64,000 bases of DNA. Source: Thereva unica. Taxonomy: Eukaryota; Arthropoda; Insecta; Diptera; Therevidae. A model generated the notes under the pieces. That model made no database searches, was not told where the DNA came from, and worked only from the letters and a program-made list of their open reading frames with translations. The DNA is taken from NCBI GenBank assembly GCA_949987705.1, contig OX465283.1, positions 96,335,813 through 96,399,812 of the forward strand, read 5' to 3'. This document shows, in pieces, positions 30,601-38,657 of this stretch (position 1 is the stretch's first letter; every line of letters begins with the position of its first letter). The position numbers and the translations under genes are program-made.

Positions 30601-31753
30601 ATATTTGAAGGAGGAAATATATATGCAACAACCTGAGGGATTTAGTGACAAAACTGAAAGAGTTTGTAAGTTACATAAATCATTGTATGGACTCAAACAA
30701 GCTTCGCGTATGTGGAACGAACGCTTTCATCAATACATGATTAAAATTGGTTTCAAAAGAAGTTTTTCGGATTATTGCTTGTATATAAGGGTTGAAGAAA
30801 AATCTACAGTTTATATTTTGTTATATGTGGATGACATACTCATTGTATCGAGTGATATTTATATTATTGATGGCATTAAACGTCTACTAACGAAAGAATT
30901 TGAGATGACGGACATTGGAAAAATAAATACATTTCTTGGTATACACGTTGTATTTGATGAAAATAAACTCGAAATGAATCAAGCTAACTATTTTGACAAA
31001 ATACTACGTAAATTCAATATGAATGATTGCAAGGGAATAGCAACTCCAATGGAAAATGGGCTGGACTTGACAAATAGTAGTTCAGTTGAAAATTGTAATG
31101 CGCCATATCGTGAATTAATTGGCTGCCTAACATATGCAGCATTAACAACTCGACCTGATTTGTGTGCAGCTACTAATTATTTTAGTCGTTTTCAATGTTG
31201 TTATAGTGATGATCATTTTAAACATGCAAAAAGGATTTTGCGTTATATTAAAGCAACAAGAAATATTAAAATGTTATATCAAAAATATGAAGAATCGCAA
31301 CCATTAACTGGATACGCAGATGCCGACTGGGGAGGTGACAAAAACGATCGAAAATCAACGTCTGGTTATGTATTCAAAGTCTTTGGCAACACAGTCAGTT
31401 GGTCATCAAGAAAGCAAGCTACCGTAAGCTTATCGTCAACAGAGGCTGAATACATTGCACTAGCTAATGCAATTGTTGAAGGAAAATGGCTACGGAATCT
31501 ATTAAACGAACTGAATGTAAAGTGTCATGAAGCCACAACTATTTTCGAAGATAACCAATCATGCATAAGGGTAGCAGAAGAACCAAGGGAACACAAACGC
31601 ATGAAACACATTGATGTCAAATTTAATTTTATTCGGGAATCGATTGGAAACAACGAGTTTAAACTAAAATACATTGAATCAGAAAATCAATTAGCGGATG
31701 TTATGACCAAAGGATTGAGGGAAAATTATTTATTAACCACAGGAAAAACTTAA
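27641..31753 (+). CDS. Copia Gag-Pol polyprotein, intact
   Basis: 1370 residues with no stop or frameshift. In order: Gag (FDGTNFNNWKYRI near residue 16); CCHC knuckle CFNCGKRGHIKSRC at about 220; aspartic protease DSGATEHM at about 320; integrase zinc domain (HFRLAHL...CESCVYGK, about 458-500); integrase core with Asp in HTDVCGP (about 522), Asp in KADNGGEY (about 586) and Glu in SVSERLNRTLQ (about 622); RT with KARFVARGFTQ, VDVKCAFLHG and the YVDD box at about 1062; RNase H with YADADWGGD (about 1225), LSSTEAEYIAL and EDNQSC. The order integrase before RT is diagnostic of Ty1/copia. A 27-bp tandem duplication (HTEANVSEQ twice) lies between Gag and protease. Confidence 0.95.
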   Translation: MSLGTEIQTKKVVQFDGTNFNNWKYRIKIILEENGLERYITEDLTDVLEKAPPNQRDKLKKEEKTCKSVIVQSIHDNQLEYIIEKETAKAMFDGLCAVFERKSIAAQFYLRKRLANLKMHEGKSIQQHLLDYDSIVRELRAAGATMELNEVICNLFLTLPESYATLVTALETMRLEDLSLEFVKGRLLDEYGKRSGLSICQTNKLKSESHAMNTTNPNIICFNCGKRGHIKSRCKSKKPNKTKDPNKWKGKVNRNTESANNTTDSHLLFAIDNNNKQSSSSKNESAVLLHTEANVSEQHTEANVSEQCAHSDDIHIKFVLDSGATEHMVNRSEYFNELHNINEIVISVAKRGQQLISTQQGNIMVKTFFNGDCNRKTIKDVLFVRDLKCNLMSIPNLTRRGYKVIFDVDCAYITKGGKTQFIAYKKGKLYEVDFKLEYQVFVGIAGETNLNFATKNLWHFRLAHLNASDLKKLTTKQMVNGIDRLTVKDDERFCESCVYGKQTKSPFPRNKRHRSQRILELIHTDVCGPMSQPAWDGTRYFVSFIDDFSRASVVYCIENRSEVLQKFKEFVAMAEAFHGRQIARVKADNGGEYKSNEFQDFCRQKGIQLLYTVPYNPEMNSVSERLNRTLQEKARSMLLASGIDWKFWNEAIKTANYLKNRSPTSAFGKQFVNRTPAEIWYGQKPDLSRTRIFGSICYNYIPSDKRTKLDAKSSKCIMLGYGTSFGTYRLWDMECNQLIIGRHVTFNERSILERSNVIEIMDSGAVNNKFSDDADEITDDRSTDGDEVPIGHGMNMDNTGFNQDTNNSTDPNRGGDVEDNIHGADTDSIRNIEVRQSKRLRKQPKRYGDWEYDTHFALSAQEYVENDPISIKDTKGRVDWPQWKKAISDEYESLIKNGTWSLCMSPEGRRAITGKWVFKLKYKANGEVDKYKARFVARGFTQKKGFDYNETYSPTAKLTTFRVLLAIALQYGYQVHQVDVKCAFLHGYLKEEIYMQQPEGFSDKTERVCKLHKSLYGLKQASRMWNERFHQYMIKIGFKRSFSDYCLYIRVEEKSTVYILLYVDDILIVSSDIYIIDGIKRLLTKEFEMTDIGKINTFLGIHVVFDENKLEMNQANYFDKILRKFNMNDCKGIATPMENGLDLTNSSSVENCNAPYRELIGCLTYAALTTRPDLCAATNYFSRFQCCYSDDHFKHAKRILRYIKATRNIKMLYQKYEESQPLTGYADADWGGDKNDRKSTSGYVFKVFGNTVSWSSRKQATVSLSSTEAEYIALANAIVEGKWLRNLLNELNVKCHEATTIFEDNQSCIRVAEEPREHKRMKHIDVKFNFIRESIGNNEFKLKYIESENQLADVMTKGLRENYLLTTGKT

Positions 31754-31809
31754 ATCTGAAATTAGAATAATTTGTTATGTTAACGTTTTTGGTCAAAGAT
31801 TTCTTTAAA

Positions 31810-31820
31810 TTAAGGGGCGG
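31810..31820 (+). promoter_or_regulatory. Copia polypurine tract
   Basis: TTAAGGGGCGG immediately before the 3' LTR. Confidence 0.75.
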
Positions 31821-31963
31821 TGTTGGTAGTAGTAATTTAATCTAGTAGTAATTTAATCAATACATGTAAAGCTACAGTGTAAACACCGTCATACTTTTAA
31901 TAAACTTGATTTATTCATTCATTCATTCTAAAACAAATCAAGCAGGCGTTTCGTTTTTCATTA
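31821..31963 (+). repeat. Copia 3' LTR
   Basis: Apparently identical to 27416-27558; followed by the TCCAA duplication. Confidence 0.95.
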
Positions 31964-32371
31964 TCCAAATCGGAACTGTTCTTTTTTCATTGATTCGACT
32001 ACCTCCTTTTAGAACTATGAAGTGAGTTTTAAACAAAAATTCAGATTTTTCTATTGTTTTATATTATTGTAAATAAATATATTTAAATTTATATTTTGAA
32101 ATAGTTAAACCAAAGTAATGACTTAAATTTTTTCTATAAGCAATAATCAAATCAATATATAAAAACTACAATTTTTGTACAAAAAAAACCTATTTCGTTT
32201 TTCTCAGAATGAAAAAAACGCCGATTACATTCGCATCCATTCATTAATTTCTTCATTGATAAGTTCACCGACCAAGAAATCTCACCCGCCCCCTTCCAAA
32301 ACAAAACAGAAGGAATACCCGCACAGGAATCTATTTTTAGATCCGAAACTTTTGGCTTTTTTTCTACCATG
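31964..32371 (-). other. X2 body between copia and Transib, non-coding
   Basis: Reverse complement of about 5540-5960 of X1 (shared CCTTCCAAAACAAAACAGAA-type stretch). No gene. Confidence 0.6.
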
Positions 32372-32376
32372 CGTCG

Positions 32377-34107
32377 CACAGTGGGCTAGATTCTAAAAAA
32401 AGTGGACAAAAATCCAAAAAAAAATTTTTTTTAAATGCAATTTTCTAGGAATTATTTTATAGAGGGGGATCCCCTGGACGTTTTTTCGAAAAATGGGGCG
32501 CGTAGCTTTAAAGCCTGCGGATCTGAGGCATTCCGAAGTTAGATACTTTGGACATATCTGCATTTGCGTGTCTTCACCGCGAAAAACACTTCCTACGTTA
32601 AATCCCAATAACTTTATATCTAAGTGTGTAATATTAATTAAGTTCAATGGAGAGTGATCCTGAAGGTATGTAGAAAATTTTTATGAGTATTACCGTTATT
32701 AAATAATAATACATGCTAATGTAAGAGAATGATCAATAACCACGAAAAAAAAATTTTTTTTTTAAATAATTAGCCTTAAATTGTAAAAATAGTTTATTGC
32801 CCACTACCGCCCGGCATAGTTTTAACGCGATTTTGTAGGAAATTCTTTATATAATGAGAATTCGAAAGATTTGGGTGCCAAAACTTGCCAATTCATATTT
32901 TGTGCGGCGTGAATCGCTACCGTGGGTGCTTTCGTGAAAAAACGTTAAAACTCGTACGTAGTGTTACCATGTGAAAAATTCGGAAAAATGTATGAAAATT
33001 TAATTTATTTCATTTAATTAACGCTTGGTGAAATGTCTGTCACATCCGACCCTTATATTTCGAGCATGTGCCGGATATACCCTAAATGTAATAAGAAGAA
33101 ATAACCAGACGAATACTACTGGCTAATAGAGCCTTTTATGCCCAAAAACAAATCCTGCACTCAAGATTTGTACACAGGAAAACGAAACTCTCACTCTACA
33201 AAACAGTAATACGACCAGTACTGTGTTATGGTAGCGAGACTTGGACTATGAACCAGGACATAGAGGAACGAGTCAACAGGTTCGAGAGGAAAATTATCAG
33301 ATGCATAATAGGCCCAATCAGAGAGGATGGAATATGGCGAAGAAGATACAACAACGAGTTGTATGAAATTTTTGACGACCCACAACTCTCAACTTTAATA
33401 AAAGTCAACAGATTGAGACTAGCCGGCCACGTGATCAAGATGGAGGACAACCGCATCCCAAAACGGCTTATGGCATCAGAAATTTCGGGAAGTAGGCCAG
33501 TAGGTAGACCCAGGAGAAGATGGATAGACTCTGTGACGGCTGACGCAGAGTCAATGCTCAATATCCGGAACTGGAGACATGCTGCAAGGGACCGTTAAAC
33601 TTGGAGAAATGCCCTAGAGGAGGCCAAGGCTCGATTTGGGCTGTAGCGCCATTGGATGGATGGTAATAAGAGTTTGTCTGGCGAAGCTTTGAGGTTGCTT
33701 CATACATCCGACAACACAGAGACTAGCAGGGACTTAAATAAAGCAATCGTACCATCTGAGCCCGCTAGTAGCGACGAAGGCTCCGATTGAGGAATTATAT
33801 TTAATGTACATATATACGTAAAGTTTATAAAAATATGTATGATTATTTTAAAGTAATTAATTTTAATTAAAAATAAAAATAAAAAAAATTAAAAATAAAC
33901 CATTTGCCTTTTACAATTCTTTTGTTCTCAGAATATGCGAGTCTTTGTAAAATCCGTCCACCATATTGGATCCGCCATTTTGTTTTTGATAGTTTTAATA
34001 ACGGATATGTGATCAGCGATGTGAAACACCCATGTAACCAAAATTTCGAATGTATAAGACAACGCATTATATTTTTGTCCACTTTTTTCCTAATCTAGCC
34101 CACTGTG
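32377..34107 (+). mobile_element. Transib-type element with V(D)J-like ends
   Basis: CGTCG duplications at 32372-32376 and 34108-34112 (5 bp, the Transib size). Both ends start with heptamer CACAGTG, then a 22-bp spacer, then ACAAAAAT(C/A). The inverted repeat runs about 37 bp with three or so mismatches. Inside, ATGGAGAGTGATCCTGAAG/GTATGT at about 32647 looks like a short first exon with a splice donor, and a frame ending GSD-stop at 33789 could be the transposase C-terminus. The middle is replaced by a LINE fragment, so it is non-autonomous. Confidence 0.75.
33101..33646 (+). pseudogene. Non-LTR retrotransposon (LINE) C-terminal fragment in Transib
   Basis: The frame reads ITRRILLANRAFYAQKQ...TVIRPVLCYGSETWTM and RRRYNNELYEIF, then GHVIKMEDNRIPKRLM, GRPRRRWIDSV and WRHAARDR. 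These are hallmarks of the region after the RT domain in RTE/I-like insect LINEs. An in-frame TAA at 33596-33598 precedes TWRNALEEAKARFGL and a final TAG at 33644-33646. A GGATGGATGG tail follows. RT and endonuclease domains are missing, as in a 5'-truncated insertion. Confidence 0.75.
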
Positions 34108-34711
34108 CGTCGGGGGCTTTGAAATGCTTTTTTAAATTCAGGCGCAAACCTGTTTTTTTTTCAATTTCTTCTAAAAACTAACAAAATTCAAAAATGTGTC
34201 TATCTTAGGATTATTATGCACTTATAAAGAAATATTGTTATCTTATATATTAATAGGCAAACAAAAAGTTTGTACACGCTAAGGCTTTTTTGCTCGTGGA
34301 CCGATTGCGTTTAAATTTACAGAAAATGTTCTTTTTATGGCATAGTTTTGTAATAAGGAATTTCAACGAAATCGATTCACGAATAAAAACGTTATAGCGA
34401 TTTAAATTTTTCGAATTTTAAAAAGCCGTTGGAAAATTTGAATTTTTTGTGAGCATCAACGTAGAGCTGAGTAGCCTACGATTGACACAAATGCCGTTTC
34501 AGTGAAGCGAATGAGAAACAGAGAAAAACAAGCGTTTGTGTGGATTTTTGGCGGCATAACTGACATAAAAAAAATCGGTCACTTTGTGCGTGCATTTTTT
34601 TATACTCTTTTGTGTATAGTATTATTGAGTTGTATTGTGTAAGGGGCTGCCGTTCGTTTTTTGGCGAATGCCTTTATAAATTTTAATTGATTCATTGCAC
34701 CTTTAGAAATT

Positions 34712-35185
34712 TTGACTGATTCTTTTAAATGTGCTTTGAATGTTATTCCGGTTAATTTTGATTCGGTTTCGTGTGGTTCTTTTAATATGAGTTGTCATTT
34801 TTGTCGTGCCAAACATTTTCTGACTGAAGTAACTTTACGTAATACTGAGGCAATTTCTTTGTGGTGTCATAAAGGCAAAGCTACCTCCACTTTCTCAAAA
34901 TTACTTTTTCAATAATTTTTTTGAAGGATTAACTTCGAATGAAAGTGGTATTAAAAATCGTTCTAGAATTTTTTTTGCAAAAATTCGTTCGTATAAAGCT
35001 GCCTTTGCAATGACTAGCTCTGAGTGTAATTTGTCAAATGACACTGCAAATGGCATTTACCATTTTAAAATCCATAACATTTTCTACCACCGAACTGGTG
35101 CCTTAATTCCTGGCTATGGCCGACCTCCATGTTATGCACAGTTGTATTTCTATGATGTAGATACTGCTGCTAATCATAGAATAAA
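34712..35185 (+). pseudogene. Helitron Rep/helicase N-terminal part
   Basis: First frame (34712-34915) has Helitron_like_N landmarks: CHFCRAKHFLTE and CHKGKA. After a stop and phase change at about 34916 it continues in another frame with RIFFAKIRSYKAAFAMTS, IHNIFYHRTGALIP and YAQLYFYDVDTAANHR. The LINE interrupts right after this. These are the conserved Cys/His and RSYN-like blocks upstream of the Rep endonuclease. The protein is broken and cannot be functional. Confidence 0.75.
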
Positions 35186-37010
35186 TATCATCATTTTTTT
35201 TCATCATCATTGTGCTCCTTTAATCCCTCATGGGACATAGGGCGGAAACAGTTGCCCTCCAGCGGACTCTGTTTTGTGCGACAGCTCTCAGCCCCGACCA
35301 GGATCTCCCAGTTGTTGCGGCTTCTGCTAGTAGGGTTCTCCTCCATGTTGTCCTAGGTCTTCCGACTCGACGGGATCCTTGCGGATTCCAGTCGAGGGCC
35401 TGCTTGGCTAGATTTTCGTTTTCGCGTCGCAAGGTGTGTCCAACCCAATTCCATTTCTTTCGTCTGATTTGGTCGTCTATCCTTTCTTGGCCGGCACGGC
35501 GCCATAGTTCTTCGTTTGAAATTCTATCCTGCTAGCGGATTTTTAGGATACGACGCAGACATCTGTTGACGAAGACTTGTAGGCGCCCTGTGATGAATTG
35601 GGTGACTTTCCATGTTTCGCAACCGTACAAAAGTACTGCCTTCACGTTGGAGTTGAACAGCCGCAATTTGGTGTTAGTTGAGATCTCCGTTGATCTCCAT
35701 ATGCGGAACAGGCATGCATATGCGCCTCGTGCTTTATTTATTCTGGAACTGACATCTTCTTCTGCACCGCCATTTTCGGTAATAATACTACCGAGGTAGC
35801 AGAATTTATCGACCAGTTCCACGTCACGGTTATTCAGCGCTGTTCGTTCAAGGGTGTTTGCATTTATCCGCATTTCTTTAGTTTTAGTTGGATTTAGACT
35901 TAGGCCTGCTGGACTACTTTCTGTTGCCAAATTGTTAATCATGTTTTTGAGGTCCTGGTGTCTGTGGGTCAGCAAACGGATATCATCGGCGTAGTCGAGA
36001 TCCTTAAGGCGGTCTAACAAACCCCATTGTATGCCGCCTGTTCTATTATCTAGAACGCCGACAAGGATGTCATTTATTACTATAAGAAATAGTAAAGGCG
36101 AAAGTAGGCATCCTTGTCGTACTCCTGAGCTCACCTCGAAGCTGTCGGATAATTTTCCATTATGGAGAACTCTGCATTTGGAATTGTTATATAGGGCTTT
36201 TATCAATTCTTTTATTTTATCAGGCAGTCCACGTCGCCGTAGTGCCTGCCAAATGAAGCTCCTATTAACCGAGTCGAACGCTTTCTCATAGTCTACGAAA
36301 GCAAGGTAAAGGGGGGATCGGAATTCAGTAGACTGCTCCACTATTATTCGTAAGGTGTTGATATGATCAATACATGAGCGGCCCTTCCTGAATCCGGCCT
36401 GCTGACTCCTAAGCGTTCGGTCTACTGCCTCACTTATCCTAGATAGTAATATATGGGACAAAATTTTGCCCACTGTAGATAGTAAACAGATGCCTCTCCA
36501 GTTGTCGCATATTGTTAGGTCCCCCTTTTTTGGTATTTTGACTATGATATCTTCCGTCCAATCCTCCGGAAAGGTACAGGTGTTCCGTGCTATTTCCAGG
36601 ATTGGCTGAAGCGCATCTGCTATGAGGCTTGAATCGGCTTTCAACAATTCTGGCGGGATGCCATCTTTCCCAGCTGCTTTACCATTGGCCATCGCATGAA
36701 TTGCGGTTACTATTTCCGTCTTGGATGGGGCTCGGGTGGTGATTCTTATAGGCTGTGCATTTTTGCTGGTTTCCTGAGGTTCCTGTGTAAATGAACCATT
36801 CAGGGCGGCGAAGAAGTAATCTCTCCATCTTTGGAGCTGCTCCTCGTCGCTGCACAGCAGCCTTCCATCCGCACTCTTAACGGCATGCTTTTTAGTAGAG
36901 TGCTTTCCCGAGAGCTGTTTAGTAATTTGGTACAGCACCTTACTGTTGCCTGTGTTTGCCGCGTTTTCCGCTTTTTCTGCGAGCTCGTTTATCTGCTGCC
37001 TTTTATCACG
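35185..37010 (-). mobile_element. RTE-like LINE, 5'-truncated, nested in the Helitron
   Basis: Minus-strand insertion with a 3' tail of ATGATG-type repeats (35187-35215 on plus reads as ATCAT/CATCATC), usual for RTE elements. The upstream end is at about 37010 in mid-ORF, so the endonuclease domain is missing. Confidence 0.75.
35220..37008 (-). pseudogene. RTE-like reverse transcriptase
   Basis: Continuous frame from the truncation point (DKRQQINELAEKA) to the end, except for TAG at about 35532-35534 within RRILKIR-stop-QDRISNEELW. RT motifs: IPKKGDL...NWRGICLLS, QAGFRKGRSCIDHIN, LAFVDYEKAFDSV (catalytic Asp), SSGVRQGCLLSP, and the YADD box in LDYADDIRLL. The C-terminal part has LLYGCETWK, RCLRRIL, ALDWNPQGSRRVGRPRTTWRR. 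The clade call is by resemblance to RTE elements annotated as craniofacial development protein 2-like. Confidence 0.8.
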
Positions 37011-37019
37011 CCGGACACT

Positions 37020-37615
37020 TTACCTCCCGGTGTAATTGGGAGTATTCCCGTTCAAGTTGGTACCGTCTTTCGGGATAGAATGAATAGAAATGCGAATATT
37101 GAATGTGATATTGATATTACGCGTGAAATAGGTTTGGAGTTAGATCGGATTAATCCTTTTGTTCACTCATTCAGGTCCATGCATGAATATTGTCAAAGAC
37201 CTGAGAATATTGCAGCTGAAGTTTCTATGATCATAAAAGTTAATAACTAAGTTGATATTCGTCGTTTCAATGATGCTGTACAAACTGATGTTGCTACTAT
37301 TTTCAAAAATGATGATGGTGAGCTTCCTTTCGAACGAAATATGATTGTTTTTTCAAAAACAACAAATGAAATTCGTTCTTTTTCTGTTCTTGATCCTTCT
37401 TTGGAGCCTTTGGTTTATCCATTATTATTTCCACATGGTGATAGGGGTTGGCATGTCAATATAGCACACAGTTTACATTCTACTTCACGTGCTAACTTAC
37501 CACGTACAAAAGTAACAATGTTACAATATGCTTCTTATCGTCTTGCTATACGTGATGAGTTTAGTCTTAAGACGTCATGGATGCGATTAAAAAAATCCTG
37601 GGAAATTTTAGATGC
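37020..37615 (+). pseudogene. Helitron Rep part, second half
   Basis: Continues after the LINE: RDMN-like start, INPFVHSFRSM, then an in-frame TAA at 37248-37250, RRFNDAVQTDVA, and the landmark YPLLFPHGDRGWH at about 37415. YASYRLAIRDEF follows and the similarity ends near 37615. The two-His Rep motif and the helicase are absent. Confidence 0.75.
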
Positions 37616-37917
37616 TCTGGAGCATCAATGGAAATGTTTCATAGTAATTAAAAATTCGCCATTGCGAATATTTTTTTTTTTTGAAATAAAAATATTTAAA
37701 TCGAATCGTGAATATTTATTGTTTTTGTGACCAAATTTCGGTAACGGGCATCCCAACTAGTTAATATTATTAAACTAATGTTGTAAACTCATTCCCATTA
37801 ATTTTAGAGGTTTACAACAGAAATTCGCAGCTTAAAACTTAAATCAGTGTAAATATCGCCATCTAACAAGATAACCTGAAAGATGTTTGTCCATATCTAC
37901 TTACTCTATAATCAATG

Positions 37918-38220
37918 TGTATACATTGTTTACACAGATCGAAGCGTGCCTAAATTCCCGACCGTTATGTGCACTCTCAGCAGATCCAGAAAACGTAGAA
38001 GCAGTTACGCCCGGACACTTCTTGATAGGACGTAACATGAAAGCCATACCTGAACCAGATCTACTCGAAAGGGTTAATAATTACGTCGATCGATGGAAAC
38101 ATGTGCAACAAGCATTGCAGCGTTTCTGGAAACTAGAGACTACTTAAACCAACTACAACAAAGAAAGAAGTGGGTATCTAATCAACCTAACATCGAAGTG
38201 GGTCGGATATGCGTCATAAT
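37918..38220 (+). pseudogene. BEL/Pao integrase C-terminal part
   Basis: Picks up as YTLFTQIEACLNSRPLCALS and TPGHFLIGR, the typical end of the BEL integrase core. A frameshift at about 38130 moves RDYLNQLQQRKKW to another frame. It is cut at GRICVII (38220) by the start of a tandem array, so the remaining 60 or so residues and the 3' LTR are lost. Confidence 0.8.
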
Positions 38221-38388
38221 CCAGAAAGACAAAATCCAGAAAGACAAAATCCAGAAAGACAAAATCCAGAAACGACAAAATCCAGAAACGACAAAATCCA
38301 GAAACGACAAAATCCAGACACGACAAAATACAAAAACGACAAAATCCAGACATGACAAAATCCAGAACAAATCCAGAGAAAATCCAGA
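38221..38388 (+). repeat. 15-16 bp tandem array, left arm
   Basis: About eleven units of CCAGAAA(C)GACAAAAT: three 15-bp units, then 16-bp units, decaying to the right. The reverse complement of the same unit forms the array at 48628-48808. Confidence 0.9.
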
Positions 38389-38657
38389 ATAAAAAAATCG
38401 CACCTTTCAGATTACAAAAATGAAAAATAACAATAAAATATACATAAATAACATTTCAGATAACAAAAATAACAAAAAATAAACATAAATAGACATTCTT
38501 TCTCAAAAACAAAAAAAAAACACTTCTGTTACAAATTAAAATAAGTTACTTACATTATTATTTTTATACATTTTTATCCCAACCTTAAGTTAAAACCTAT
38601 ACTGCTTAAAAATTCATTTTCGGAATAGGACTCGCGTTCTTCTATTATTCGTTGAAT
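38389..38657. other. AT-rich spacer, no gene seen
   Basis: Low-complexity AAAATAACA-type sequence between the tandem array and the MULE remnant. Confidence 0.5.

Larger units (their letters stand above)
27416..31963 (+). mobile_element. Intact Ty1/copia retrotransposon
   Basis: 4548 bp with 143-bp LTRs (27416-27558 and 31821-31963) that appear identical. TCCAA duplications flank it at 27411-27415 and 31964-31968. A primer site, one uninterrupted gag-pol ORF and a polypurine tract are all in place. All features expected of a mobile copy are present. Confidence 0.95.
34241..37760 (+). mobile_element. Helitron, inserted between A and T, with nested LINE
   Basis: Starts TCTTATATATTAATAGGC and ends with a small GGGCATCCC hairpin plus AACTAG. 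The flanks are ...ATTGTTA and TTAATATT..., which rejoin to the uninterrupted X sequence with no duplication, the Helitron signature (5'-TC, 3'-CTAG, A^T target). Internal coding remnants match the Rep/Helitron_like_N region. The helicase domain is missing after 37615. An RTE-like LINE of about 1.8 kb splits it. Confidence 0.85.
24077..37917. mobile_element. DNA element X, copy 2, host to copia, Transib and Helitron
   Basis: It is flanked by CGTATAC (24070-24076) and TGTATAC (37918-37924), a 7-bp duplication with one mismatch. Ends CATTGATTATG and ATAATCAATG, with TAAGTAGAT(A/G)TGGACAAAC within both. Both arms carry a related segment of several hundred bp containing GATCTAAAAATAGATTCCT (about 24287 on plus; about 32318-32338 on minus), so the inverted ends are long but degenerate. 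Without the nested elements X2 is about 4 kb, like X1. No transposase is visible. Excision rejoins the BEL integrase as SYT-LFTQIEACLN. Confidence 0.75.
5067..38220 (+). mobile_element. Degenerate BEL/Pao retrotransposon C, interrupted many times
   Basis: The parts are a 5' LTR (5067-5160 plus 18390-18672), a primer site, Gag-protease-RT-RNase H-integrase (18787-24076) and an integrase C-terminus (37918-38220). Interruptions are gypsy A, a PIF MITE and element X2 with its own nested insertions. The open frame carries at least four in-frame stops and several frameshifts. The 3' end is cut at 38220 by a tandem-repeat array, so no 3' LTR is present. It is the outermost and therefore oldest layer of the nest. 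Confidence 0.8.

Noticed and set aside
35566..36291. Plus-strand ORFs within 35.5-36.3 kb
   Set aside because: Antisense shadows of the RTE-like reverse transcriptase.
38221..38388. Possible CRISPR-like array
   Set aside because: Contiguous short tandem repeats without unique spacers, in a eukaryote.
38153..38403. Minus- and plus-strand ORFs with repeated DFVFLDF / KIQKRQNPE-like words
   Set aside because: By-products of the 15-16 bp tandem array.
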